Of a DNA stretch of 64,000 bases, positions 34,887-43,574 are shown piece by piece. The notes beneath the pieces were generated by a model that was not told the DNA's origin, made no database searches, and saw only the letters and a list, made by a program, of their open reading frames with translations. The DNA lies in assembly GCA_902559355.1 (NCBI GenBank), contig CACEHM010000001.1:209829-273828 (forward strand). Reading direction: 5' to 3'. The stretch's first letter is position 1; every line of letters starts with the position of its first letter. This stretch comes from an uncultured Gammaproteobacteria bacterium. GTDB lineage: Bacteria > Pseudomonadota > Gammaproteobacteria > GCA-002705445 > GCA-002716945. Made by a program: the position numbers and the translations under genes.

Positions 34887-36766
34887 TTATTGAAATAGGC
34901 TATATCGGTTATTTTCTCCTTCTGCTAGGTCTGATGAACTGCATGTTGTTGCTTACACCAAAGTTTGTATCCGGCCTAAATGTTTCTAGCAATATTTTAT
35001 TGTCAGCTAGTAAACTTCATTTCCCAATACTACTTATATCATTTATATGCCTTGTAATTACTTTTGTTGGTGAGGATTATTCTTTAGATTATGTTGCGAA
35101 AAATTCTAATTCTAACTTACCTCTAATATATAAGATTTCTGCAGCTTGGGCCGGCCACGAAGGTTCTATGCTTCTTTGGTGTGTAGTTTCGAGCTTTTGG
35201 ATGTTTTTAGCTAGTATATTTAGTGAGGATTTACATAAATCTTTACGTATCAATTTTCTAGCAACGATGGGTTTACTCAATCTTGGATTTCTATTATTTG
35301 TTGTTGCAACATCGAATCCATTTGATAGAACAATGAATGTTCCTATTGATGGTAGTGATCTTAACCCTTTACTCCAAGACTTTGGACTGATAGTTCATCC
35401 GCCAATGCTCTATATGGGTTATGTTGGTTTATCAGTTGTGTTTTCCTTTGCTATTGCATGCTGTTTCGAAAGCGACTTTAAAAAAGAGTGGGCACAATGG
35501 ATAAGGCCTTGGATTCTAGCATCATGGTCATTTTTAACACTAGGTATTGCTTTAGGAAGTTGGTGGGCTTACTACGAATTAGGTTGGGGTGGATGGTGGT
35601 TCTGGGACCCCGTTGAGAATGCATCTTTTATGCCATGGTTAATGTCAACCGCACTTCTTCATTCTGTAATAGCAACTGGTGAGAAGGGTATGTTTAAAAG
35701 CTGGACAATTCTTTTATCAATATTCACATTTTCACTTAGTCTATTAGGAACATTTCTAGTAAGGTCAGGTATTTTAATTTCCGTTCATTCTTTTGCCAGC
35801 GATCCAACGCGCGGAATCTTCATTTTGCTCATGCTATTAGCTCTTATTGGAGGAGGACTTATAATATACAGCATGAATTCAAAAAAATTTGTTGATGATA
35901 ATGAAGTTACACTCTTTTCTAAAGAGGGCTTTTTCTTGCTCAATAATATCCTTTTAGTTACTGCAACATTTACAATACTTCTAGGAACAATGTACCCTTT
36001 ATTTTTAGATGTACTTGGTCTTGAGAAAATTTCAGTAGGCGTACCATACTATAATGCAGTTTTCATACCTCTTATGATTCCATTAATGTTATTCGTAGGA
36101 TACATACCTATTCTTTTAGCAAGAAATTCGAAAAACTCACAGCTAATTCAATTAGTAGTTATTTTGATTTTGAGTATTATTTTGTCTTTAACTTTTTCTG
36201 TTAACTCTATTTTATTCTTTATTGGAATATTCTCAGCAACATGGATAATAGTGAACATTCTATATGATGTATTTTTTTCTCTTGATAATAAAATTAAATT
36301 GAAAAATAGAATGGGCATGTATTTTGCTCATTTTGGATTAGCAATATTTATACTAGGCGCAAGTATTTCTGAAAATAATAAAATAGAAAAAGAATTTGTA
36401 TTAAACGTAGGTGAATCGAAAACAATTGGTCTATTTGAATATAAACTTGAAAAATTAAGTGAACTTAAATCTGTTAATTATGATGCAATTATTGCATCAG
36501 TACTTGTTAGCAAAGACAACCAGTTCATAACTGAGATTAATCCTGAAAAAAGGCTCTATCATTCAAGCGAATCACCCATGACAGAAGCCGGAATTCATGG
36601 AAGGATTGATAGAGATCTCTATGTCTCTTTAGGAAATATGATAGACGATAATAAATGGTCGCTTAGAATATATGATAAACCATTTATTAGATTCATCTGG
36701 ATAGGGACTATATTTATGATCATAGGTTCAATATTTAGTATAAGATTTAAAAAGAAATCATCATGA
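34883..36766 (+). CDS. ccmF: Haem lyase CcmF
   Basis: 627-residue polytopic membrane protein joining haem from CcmE to apocytochrome c. The tryptophan-rich WWD motif GWGGWWFWDPVENASFMPW is intact. WAGHEGSMLLW and LVRSGILISVHSFA are further signatures; conserved His residues flank the WWD segment. Overlaps ccmG by four bases. Confidence 0.97.
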   Translation: MIIEIGYIGYFLLLLGLMNCMLLLTPKFVSGLNVSSNILLSASKLHFPILLISFICLVITFVGEDYSLDYVAKNSNSNLPLIYKISAAWAGHEGSMLLWCVVSSFWMFLASIFSEDLHKSLRINFLATMGLLNLGFLLFVVATSNPFDRTMNVPIDGSDLNPLLQDFGLIVHPPMLYMGYVGLSVVFSFAIACCFESDFKKEWAQWIRPWILASWSFLTLGIALGSWWAYYELGWGGWWFWDPVENASFMPWLMSTALLHSVIATGEKGMFKSWTILLSIFTFSLSLLGTFLVRSGILISVHSFASDPTRGIFILLMLLALIGGGLIIYSMNSKKFVDDNEVTLFSKEGFFLLNNILLVTATFTILLGTMYPLFLDVLGLEKISVGVPYYNAVFIPLMIPLMLFVGYIPILLARNSKNSQLIQLVVILILSIILSLTFSVNSILFFIGIFSATWIIVNILYDVFFSLDNKIKLKNRMGMYFAHFGLAIFILGASISENNKIEKEFVLNVGESKTIGLFEYKLEKLSELKSVNYDAIIASVLVSKDNQFITEINPEKRLYHSSESPMTEAGIHGRIDRDLYVSLGNMIDDNKWSLRIYDKPFIRFIWIGTIFMIIGSIFSIRFKKKSS

Positions 36767-37284
36767 GTAAAAGCGCCGTTTTTGCAATTGCAGCATTTAG
36801 TTTTATGAGTTTTTTTCTATATCAAGGTTTATATAATGATCCAAAAAAAGTTGAGTCTCCTTTAATAGGAAAGGAATTTCCAAAATTTAAACTAAATGAT
36901 TTATTTCTAAATACAGCACATGATAATGATAGTTTTCAGAATAAAAAAACAATCATTAATGTATGGGCAAGTTGGTGTCTTGAGTGCGAAAGAGAACATT
37001 CATATTTGATTGCTCTTTCAAATAATAAAAATTTTGATTTAGTAGGCATTAATTACAAAGATAATGCTGATGATGCAAAGGGATGGCTAAATATGAGAGG
37101 TAATCCATATCGTATTATTATTGCTGATTTTACAGGTGATCTATCCTTAGATTTGGGTGTTTATGGGGTACCAGAAACTTATATAATTGATAAGAATCAA
37201 ATTATTCTATACAAACATATTGGGCCAATTAATAATAAAATTATTCAACAGGAAATGATGCCTTTATTAGGAATGAACGAGTGA
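36763..37284 (+). CDS. ccmG: Thiol:disulfide interchange protein CcmG (DsbE)
   Basis: Membrane-tethered thioredoxin-like reductant for apocytochrome c. 173 residues with one N-terminal helix and the active site VWASWCLECEREH (Cys72, Cys75); the family usually has Cys-Pro-Thr-Cys or similar, so Leu-Glu between them is less common. YGVPETYIID carries the cis-Pro loop. Coupled to both neighbours by four-base overlaps. Confidence 0.94.
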   Translation: MSKSAVFAIAAFSFMSFFLYQGLYNDPKKVESPLIGKEFPKFKLNDLFLNTAHDNDSFQNKKTIINVWASWCLECEREHSYLIALSNNKNFDLVGINYKDNADDAKGWLNMRGNPYRIIIADFTGDLSLDLGVYGVPETYIIDKNQIILYKHIGPINNKIIQQEMMPLLGMNE

Positions 37285-37631
37285 AGAAAATATTTATAGT
37301 AATTGCTTTTTTATTTTCTAGTAATAGTTTCTCAGCAGATATTGATAAACAATATAAGTCACTCATAGAGGAGCTTAGATGTATGGTTTGCCAAAATCAA
37401 AATCTGTCTGAATCAGAAGCACCTCTTGCGGTCGATATGAAACAGAAAATAAAAGAAATGTTAAAATCAGGGAAAAATGAAGAGCAAATAAAAGCTTTTT
37501 TGTCTGAGAGATACAGCTCTTATATTCTATATGAACCGCCAGTAAATAGCCAAAATATAATTTTATGGTTTGGTCCACTAGTATTTATAGTTATATTGAG
37601 TTTTGTCCTTTTTAGGCGATATATTAGATGA
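37281..37631 (+). CDS. ccmH: Cytochrome c maturation protein CcmH
   Basis: 116 residues: signal peptide (about 1-19), the redox motif LRCMVCQNQ (Cys34, Cys37; the LRCxxCQN signature), the three-helix bundle, and a C-terminal membrane helix (about 92-110). This is the short CcmH; the TPR part is a separate gene, ccmI, downstream. Confidence 0.95.
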   Translation: MKKIFIVIAFLFSSNSFSADIDKQYKSLIEELRCMVCQNQNLSESEAPLAVDMKQKIKEMLKSGKNEEQIKAFLSERYSSYILYEPPVNSQNIILWFGPLVFIVILSFVLFRRYIR

Positions 37632-38596
37632 TTTATTTTTTCATTATTATATCTACAATAGTTTATTTTTATTTCCTAACTATCTATAAGACAACAGAGT
37701 CACAATCACAGGGTAAAAAAATAAAGATTACTCTATCATTGGTTTTATCGTTAATTATTATATTTATATTTTCATATTCATATGATTATACAAACTCAAA
37801 GGCCTATAAAAGCATTTATTCTAAAAATTTAAGTGTAAGAAATAATATTAAGACCATTAAGGATAATGTTCCCATGCTAGAATCAAAATTATTAAATAAC
37901 CCAGATGATTTTAATGGCTGGCTCATGTTAGGTAAGTCATATTCTATTTTAAAAAAATATCAAAAAGCCTCACGGGCCTATCAAATCGCAATAAATCTAA
38001 GACCAAATAACATGGATGCCATCAAAGAGTATATTTTAGTACTTAGAAGTGATAGCGAGACTATTAACAAAGAACTTATAAAAAAATATTTTAATATCTA
38101 TCTTGCATCTACTAATGATGCACAAGGCCTTTTAGATCAATTAAGTTTTTCATTTACGATAAACGACAATTCACTTGCACAAAAAACACTAAATAAAATT
38201 ATTAAACATCCTGATATCAAAAATAAAATACAATATAAAGATTTACTATCTCAACTAAAGGATAACTCATCTGAATTCAACTCTATATTAGATATCCGCG
38301 TTTCAACCAATATGATTTACCAAGGCTATTTTTTTATGATTTTGAAAGAAATTAATGTTAATCAACCTTTTGCTATTAAAAGAATATCTGCAAATCAAGA
38401 TAATATATCAGTTAATTTTACTAAGAATGATTTCATGATAAAAGAAAATATGAAGATACCTAATAAGTTTGATTTTGTAATCAAGCACTCAAATATGGAA
38501 AGATTCTCATCAGAAAATAAACTTATTGAAGTTTTCAAGATAACCATTGAAGACTATGCTTCAGTTAAAGATAGTATTCTAAAAGTTAGTTTCTAA
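37628..38596 (+). CDS. ccmI: Cytochrome c maturation protein CcmI
   Basis: 322-residue apocytochrome c chaperone. Two N-terminal membrane helices (about 1-18 and 33-52) flank a short loop, followed by TPR-like repeats (NGWLMLGKSYSILKKYQKAS). The C-terminal periplasmic domain is beta-rich. Last gene of ccmD-I; its end overlaps the convergent trhO stop by four bases. Confidence 0.85.
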   Translation: MIYFFIIISTIVYFYFLTIYKTTESQSQGKKIKITLSLVLSLIIIFIFSYSYDYTNSKAYKSIYSKNLSVRNNIKTIKDNVPMLESKLLNNPDDFNGWLMLGKSYSILKKYQKASRAYQIAINLRPNNMDAIKEYILVLRSDSETINKELIKKYFNIYLASTNDAQGLLDQLSFSFTINDNSLAQKTLNKIIKHPDIKNKIQYKDLLSQLKDNSSEFNSILDIRVSTNMIYQGYFFMILKEINVNQPFAIKRISANQDNISVNFTKNDFMIKENMKIPNKFDFVIKHSNMERFSSENKLIEVFKITIEDYASVKDSILKVSF

Positions 38597-39285
38597 TAAA
38601 AAATTCTGTCATCAAAAACAAAACAGTTACCAATCCATTTGTTTGTTTTTTTATATGAATCAAGGTAATTGATTATACCCCCATCTAATTGATAAACGTC
38701 ATTAAATCCTATTTTATTTAGGTACAAACCCGCTTTCTCACACCTTATACCACCAGTGCAAAATATTGCAGTTTTTTTATTTTTATCAAGGATCTCTAAA
38801 TCTTTTGATCTATCTTTTAAATCTGTAAAATTTTTTAGTCTTAAACCAATTGCATTTTTAAATGTACCTAATGAATATTCAAAATTGTTTCTCATATCAA
38901 TTAATTGAACATCTTCATCAAGTAATTTCTCCCATTTTCGAGGACTTATTGATTTAAGACCACTTCTCTTCATATTATGACTCTCAATAGAGTAGTCAAA
39001 CTTAATAATCTCATTTTTTACCTTAACTTTAATTTTTTGGAATGCTATTTCTTCGGTTTTAGACTTATTAATTAATACTTTAGTTAGATTAATTATTTTG
39101 CTGATATCTCTAATCGCTAAATCAAGTAGATATTTTTTTTGACTCATATTCACGTTTATTCCTTCATGTGACAGTAGGACTGTACCTTTGATACTATATT
39201 TATTCAAACAATTATAGATTTCCTCTCTCAATTTAGAAAGGCTGTCAAACTTTTGGAATTTATAAAAACTATATACGTACATCAT
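38593..39285 (-). CDS. trhO: tRNA uridine(34) hydroxylase TrhO, short form
   Basis: Oxygen-dependent tRNA hydroxylase (YceA). An N-terminal acylphosphatase-like domain (GTVLLSHEGINVNMS) is followed by a rhodanese domain with the active loop FCTGGIRCEKA (Cys176). At 230 residues it ends just after CFVFDDRIFY, while E. coli TrhO is about 350, so the C-terminal zinc-rich extension is missing, as in several short family members. Overlaps the O-methyltransferase by four bases. Confidence 0.9.
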   Translation of the reverse strand: MMYVYSFYKFQKFDSLSKLREEIYNCLNKYSIKGTVLLSHEGINVNMSQKKYLLDLAIRDISKIINLTKVLINKSKTEEIAFQKIKVKVKNEIIKFDYSIESHNMKRSGLKSISPRKWEKLLDEDVQLIDMRNNFEYSLGTFKNAIGLRLKNFTDLKDRSKDLEILDKNKKTAIFCTGGIRCEKAGLYLNKIGFNDVYQLDGGIINYLDSYKKTNKWIGNCFVFDDRIFY

Positions 39286-39944
39286 TTAACATAGCAAATT
39301 GTCATGCCATCATAAATAGTTAATAGAGTGTGTTCAACTCTTTTATCAGAGTTAATCAATTGATTGATATCTCTTATAGATTGAGTGCTACTATTGTTAA
39401 TACTATTGTCATAAACTCTACCTTTCCAAAGAGTATTATCTATACATACCACACCACCTTTTTGCATCAATGGAATGATTTTTTCATAATACAAACAGTA
39501 ATTAGATTTATCTGCATCAATGAATGCAAAATCAAAATTATTGAGATCTTTTTTACTAAGCATACTCAATGCATCAATTGCATTATCCTCGATTAAATTA
39601 ACTTTATGTTCTATTTTTGCTTTTTTCCAATACTTTTTTGCAACATTTAAATATTCTTTATTGTTATCAATACATGTCAGTTTAGAGTCATCAGAAATAG
39701 ATGAACCAATACATAGAGAGCTATAACCTGTGAAGACGCCAACTTCCAAGCAATTCTTAAACTTTGAAATTTTACAGAGTATAGATAAAAGAGCTCCTTG
39801 TGCTGCACCTATTTGCATGATTGATATCGCCCCAAGCTTTTTTGTCTCTTTTCTATTTTCTTTAAGAATGTTTGATTCAGCATATCCTACAGAATCAACA
39901 TATTCTCGTAAGTCATCAGATATTATTGGCGATTCTACTGACAC
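39282..39944 (-). CDS. Class I SAM O-methyltransferase
   Basis: 220 residues of the catechol/caffeoyl-CoA O-methyltransferase type. Signatures: LEVGVFTGYSSLCIG (SAM motif I), TCIDNNKEY, and FDFAFIDADKSNY with the metal-binding Asp, then CIDNTLWKGRVYD. Substrate unknown. One base overlaps the yceI stop upstream and trhO follows, but no functional link is obvious. Confidence 0.9.
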   Translation of the reverse strand: MSVESPIISDDLREYVDSVGYAESNILKENRKETKKLGAISIMQIGAAQGALLSILCKISKFKNCLEVGVFTGYSSLCIGSSISDDSKLTCIDNNKEYLNVAKKYWKKAKIEHKVNLIEDNAIDALSMLSKKDLNNFDFAFIDADKSNYCLYYEKIIPLMQKGGVVCIDNTLWKGRVYDNSINNSSTQSIRDINQLINSDKRVEHTLLTIYDGMTICYVK

Positions 39945-40519
39945 TATTGTCTTCTTGCTTCAAACTCTATGATCAAGTCTATTTCATCTCCAACTAGATT
40001 ATCCTTAATCGCATACATCATTGCATGATCCGATCTTTTTATTGTTCCTCTGGCTGAAATTCCCATCACATAAGGTTTAATAATGCCACCAAAAGGATAT
40101 TTACCTATTTTATTTATCTTGCCAGTAAGGATAAGTGGTTTAGTGATTCCCAGTAATGTTAAATTTCCATTTATAATTGATTCATTATCATCAATTTTAA
40201 TATCTGTGGCTTCAAAAACCATTTCTGGATACTTTTCTACATATAAAAAATCTGGACTCATCAGATGCTCATCCCTTTTCTCGTCATTAGTAAATACACT
40301 GCTAGTTTTGATGACAATTTTTATATCATTAATCTTTTTATTTATTACATCATGTATGTAACTTCCATCTATATCCTTAAACATACCTAAGGTTTTTGCA
40401 TAACCTACATGTTCAACTAAAAAACCTACTGAAAAATGAGATTTATCAATAACATATTCATCTTCTGAGGCCCATACAGCTATTGGGAATAAGATTATTA
40501 AAATATATTTCTTAAACAT
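39944..40519 (-). CDS. YceI family periplasmic protein
   Basis: 191 residues with a signal peptide (about 1-18) and the lipocalin-like YceI fold that binds polyisoprenoids. Signatures: YVIDKSHFSVGFLVEHVGYAK, the MSPDFLYVEKYPEMVFEA core and GNLTLLGITKPL. The start is at MFKKYI, preceded by GGAGAAGAA; a longer frame adds 12 residues. Overlaps the CDP-alcohol phosphatidyltransferase end by 8 bases. Confidence 0.9.
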   Translation of the reverse strand: MFKKYILIILFPIAVWASEDEYVIDKSHFSVGFLVEHVGYAKTLGMFKDIDGSYIHDVINKKINDIKIVIKTSSVFTNDEKRDEHLMSPDFLYVEKYPEMVFEATDIKIDDNESIINGNLTLLGITKPLILTGKINKIGKYPFGGIIKPYVMGISARGTIKRSDHAMMYAIKDNLVGDEIDLIIEFEARRQ

Positions 40520-41222
40520 TTCTTCTCCTATATAACCATATTGTATCTCTAACAAAAGAGTAAGTTAATAAAATAATAATGACATATAACATATAAATTA
40601 TTGCGTCTATTGTATATAAATAGTTAGAAAGGATTAATATGATTATCATTGATACGCATATAATCTTTCTAAAGTATGAGCTAGGAAGGTTGCCATTACT
40701 TATGTATCCATATTTTACTAAAAATAAGAAAATATATCTATAAATTGGGACGCACATAATCATAAAACAAAAAGAATAATTATATATAAGAGAAAAACTA
40801 AGAATAAATATCAAAAAATTATCAACTTCTTGATCAAAAGTCTCTCCAAATTCTGTCTGCTGTCTAAGAAATCTTGATAGGTAGCCATCAGCCCCATCTA
40901 ATAATAGACTTATTACGCTTAGTACAAGAAGAAGGTAATGATTATAGTAATTTATATTCATCACTAATATTAAAATGAAGCAATTAATAATTAATCTATA
41001 GTTAGTTATCATATTTGGAATATTGTAAGAAAATTTATCTTGTCTCAGCAGGTAATGAAAAAGCATGCACGTAATTATATATATCATAATAGAGTCGTTT
41101 ATTATCAAAGGGATAGTATTTTTATCTGTTAAAGAAAAAATAAGAAATGATAAAAATATTAAATTAGTCACAATAACTTGAATGCTTATGTATCCACCGA
41201 TTATATTTTTGTTATAATTCAT
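40512..41222 (-). CDS. CDP-alcohol phosphatidyltransferase
   Basis: 236-residue membrane enzyme joining an alcohol to a CDP-activated lipid. The catalytic signature is complete: DGADGYLSR then eight residues, Gly, three residues, Asp, three residues, Asp (GETFDQEVD); Ala is replaced by Ser before the Arg. Several helices surround it. The likely start (41222) is two bases from the divergent dehydrogenase start, so it probably belongs to the 41-46 kb pathway. The alcohol substrate is unknown; by length and order it is not plainly PgsA or PssA. Confidence 0.85.
   Translation of the reverse strand: MNYNKNIIGGYISIQVIVTNLIFLSFLIFSLTDKNTIPLIINDSIMIYIITCMLFHYLLRQDKFSYNIPNMITNYRLIINCFILILVMNINYYNHYLLLVLSVISLLLDGADGYLSRFLRQQTEFGETFDQEVDNFLIFILSFSLIYNYSFCFMIMCVPIYRYIFLFLVKYGYISNGNLPSSYFRKIICVSMIIILILSNYLYTIDAIIYMLYVIIILLTYSFVRDTIWLYRRRNV
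41211..41218 (+). promoter_or_regulatory. -10 box for the 41225 gene, inside the divergent gene
   Basis: TATAAT (41213-41218), preceded by TG one base upstream (extended -10), ends six bases before the ATG at 41225. It lies in the first codons of the minus-strand CDP-alcohol gene. Confidence 0.55.
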
Positions 41223-41224
41223 AC

Positions 41225-42193
41225 ATGAATCAGTATACAGCACAATCATTTTGGGTATCTAAGAAAAAAGGTAGTATTAAAAAAGAACCTCTTGATACAT
41301 CTATGGAAAAAGATGAAATCTTAGTTAAGACATTATATTCCGGGATAAGTTATGGAACTGAAAAAATAGTTTTTGATGGACAAGTCCCGAAGAATCAATT
41401 TAGTTTTATGCGAGCTCCTCATCAAGAGGGTGAGTTTGATAGTGATCTAAAATATGGTTACTTAAATATAGGGAAGGTAATAGAGGGCCCAAAAAAATAT
41501 CTCAATAAGCATGTTTATACAATGTTTCCTCATCAGTCTATGTATATTATTCAAGCATCGCTAGCCACGCTTATTCCAAATGATATACCATTGAGAAGAG
41601 CTCTTCTTACGGCAAATATGGAAACAGCAATTAATGCCATGTGGGATACAAAACCAACAATAGGCGACAAAACATATGTCATAGGTGCAGGCATTGTTGG
41701 AATTCTTATGGCCTATGTTTTATCTGAGAGTTTTGGCATTGATGTTATTATCCTTGATAAGGATTCTAAAAAGAGAAAGACTTGTAAAGCTCTAGGGTTA
41801 ATATATAAAAGTGATCTAAGCTGTATAAATGAGGCTGACATTATTTATGAGTGTTCTGGTAACGCAGATGTGATAAATGAATTAATATCAAAATGTTCAT
41901 TAGAAACAAAGATATGCATTCTCAGCTGGTATGGCAAGCAACAAACTAAAATCAAAATGGGGGAAAACTGTTTTTCAAGAAGATTAGAAATTATATTCTC
42001 GCAAGTTGGGAATATATCAGCATATAAATCAAAAAAATGGAATAATTTAAGCAGAAGATTATTGGCTCTAAATATGTTGAAAGATAAAAGATTAGATACC
42101 TTGATTGATAAAAAAGAAATCTTTTTAAAAGACTTGCCGTCTTTTTTTAAAAAAGGAAATTCAAATGGTCTTTGTAAAGTTGTGAGATATTAA
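41225..42193 (+). CDS. Zinc-type alcohol dehydrogenase-like oxidoreductase
   Basis: 322 residues of the MDR superfamily. The N-terminal GroES-like part has LVKTLYSGISYGTEKIVF. The NAD(P) fold is YVIGAGIVGILMAYVL, then IILDKDSKK and CSGNADVINE. The catalytic zinc ligands of classic alcohol dehydrogenases are not evident, so it may be a zinc-independent reductase. First gene of a five-gene plus-strand operon with near-zero spacing to the PTPS-like gene. The substrate is unknown. Confidence 0.8.
   Translation: MNQYTAQSFWVSKKKGSIKKEPLDTSMEKDEILVKTLYSGISYGTEKIVFDGQVPKNQFSFMRAPHQEGEFDSDLKYGYLNIGKVIEGPKKYLNKHVYTMFPHQSMYIIQASLATLIPNDIPLRRALLTANMETAINAMWDTKPTIGDKTYVIGAGIVGILMAYVLSESFGIDVIILDKDSKKRKTCKALGLIYKSDLSCINEADIIYECSGNADVINELISKCSLETKICILSWYGKQQTKIKMGENCFSRRLEIIFSQVGNISAYKSKKWNNLSRRLLALNMLKDKRLDTLIDKKEIFLKDLPSFFKKGNSNGLCKVVRY
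41232..41237 (-). promoter_or_regulatory. -10 box for the CDP-alcohol gene, inside the dehydrogenase gene
   Basis: Minus-strand TATACT ends nine bases before the ATG at 41222 and lies inside the first codons of the plus-strand dehydrogenase. With the box at 41213-41218, each divergent gene has its promoter within the other. Confidence 0.4.
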
Positions 42194-42586
42194 ATGTATG
42201 AACTGAAAATTAGAGACTATTGTTTCGTAGCACACAGTCTAAAAGATGATTTTTTCGGACCTGCTAAAAATCTTCATGGTGTTACCTATGTAGTTGATCT
42301 GATTATTTCTTCGAAGAAACTCATTGAGAAAAATGTAATTATTGATATTGGCATAGCGAATAAAGTATTAAAGACTGTTATTACACAATATAACTACAAA
42401 AATCTTGATGATATAGATAAATTTAACAATCACATTACTACTACAGAGTATATGGCAAAACAATTTGTTGATGATATTTGTATGGAATTACAGAATATTA
42501 ATTATCCAATTAACAAGCTTTACTCAATTAAAATTGAATTAAAAGAAAATCACATAGCTTCAGCTTCTTATTTAAAAATTATCTAA
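42194..42586 (+). CDS. PTPS/QueD-like protein with altered active site
   Basis: 130 residues of the 6-pyruvoyl-tetrahydropterin synthase fold. FVAHSL (His14) and LHGVTYVVD (His28) match the metal-site strands, and TTTEY matches the PTxE segment. However, the HGH zinc motif reads HGV (Val30), the Cys of QueD/PTPS is Ala24 or Lys25, and the catalytic Asp-His is replaced by YNYKNLD. I recall similar sequences in alphaproteobacterial clusters of the same makeup, so this looks like a distinct subfamily and not decay. It starts at the base after the dehydrogenase stop codon. Confidence 0.82.
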   Translation: MYELKIRDYCFVAHSLKDDFFGPAKNLHGVTYVVDLIISSKKLIEKNVIIDIGIANKVLKTVITQYNYKNLDDIDKFNNHITTTEYMAKQFVDDICMELQNINYPINKLYSIKIELKENHIASASYLKII

Positions 42587-42587
42587 A

Positions 42588-43574
42588 GTGAACTATTTTA
42601 TTACTCCAGATCTCAAAAGTATATCTGGCGGGAATAAGTATGACTTAAATGTTATCGACTATCTTAATGCTCATAGATGTAAAATAGTCAATGTCACGCT
42701 AAAAGATATTAATTTATTATCATATAAGTTCTTCTTTAAAATTAATATGATTCCAAAAAACTCTACTTTACTGATTGATGGTCTAGTTGCATCGAAAATG
42801 AATCATCTTATAAAAATACTTTCAAAAAAATACAATATTATACTGCTGATTCATCACCCAGTATCATATGAGGAAAAGAAAAATGGAGATATTATTTCTA
42901 AGCTTAAAGAAAAGATAGTATTTTCTCACGCAAAAAGAATCATTACAGTTAGTCATACAATGAAAAAACTTATAAAAAATATGTTAACTAAAAATAAAAA
43001 TATTGACGTTATATATCCTGGAGTTGATAATATTTATCACCAGAATAAAATTACAAATCTAAGTATTAACCATAATATCGCCACTATAGGTTCTGTTATC
43101 CCAAGAAAAAATATAGAAAAATGCATTGAAACACTCAGTCATCTTGATAAAAAGTGGACTCTTTCGATATTCGGTGGGTTTTATGACAGCGATCCTTATT
43201 ATAAGAATCTTATTTCAAAAATAAATTATTATAATTTAAAAAATAGAGTTATTTTTCATAATACTGTTGACGAAAAAATATTAATTGAACATCTTAAAAA
43301 CTCTAGAGTTTATCTTTGCCTAAGTCAGTATGAAGGTTATGGAATGGCTAATATAGAGAGTGCAACTATTGGACTACCTCTAGTTGTATCAGATTTACCA
43401 GTATTCAGAGAAAATCTAATGGGGTTTAATAGAACTTACACAGATTCAAAATCTGCACGGGCAGTCGCAGATGCTATTATCAATACATCATTTGAAGATA
43501 ACCACATTAATTTAAGAACTAGAAGTTGGGGAGATGTCGGCTTTAGTTTTAAGCAGGTGTTAAATGGGCAATAA
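42588..43574 (+). CDS. Family 4-type glycosyltransferase
   Basis: 328 residues, GT-B fold, retaining GT4 type. The C-terminal half has the donor-site pattern: TIGSVIPRKNIEKCIETL, IFGGFYDSDPYY, and LCLSQYEGYGMANIESATIG, where the final E-x7-E-like segment binds the nucleotide sugar. The start is GTG at 42588, one base after the PTPS-like stop. In this operon it would add sugar to the pathway intermediate. It overlaps the next gene by 11 bases. Confidence 0.88.
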   Translation: MNYFITPDLKSISGGNKYDLNVIDYLNAHRCKIVNVTLKDINLLSYKFFFKINMIPKNSTLLIDGLVASKMNHLIKILSKKYNIILLIHHPVSYEEKKNGDIISKLKEKIVFSHAKRIITVSHTMKKLIKNMLTKNKNIDVIYPGVDNIYHQNKITNLSINHNIATIGSVIPRKNIEKCIETLSHLDKKWTLSIFGGFYDSDPYYKNLISKINYYNLKNRVIFHNTVDEKILIEHLKNSRVYLCLSQYEGYGMANIESATIGLPLVVSDLPVFRENLMGFNRTYTDSKSARAVADAIINTSFEDNHINLRTRSWGDVGFSFKQVLNGQ

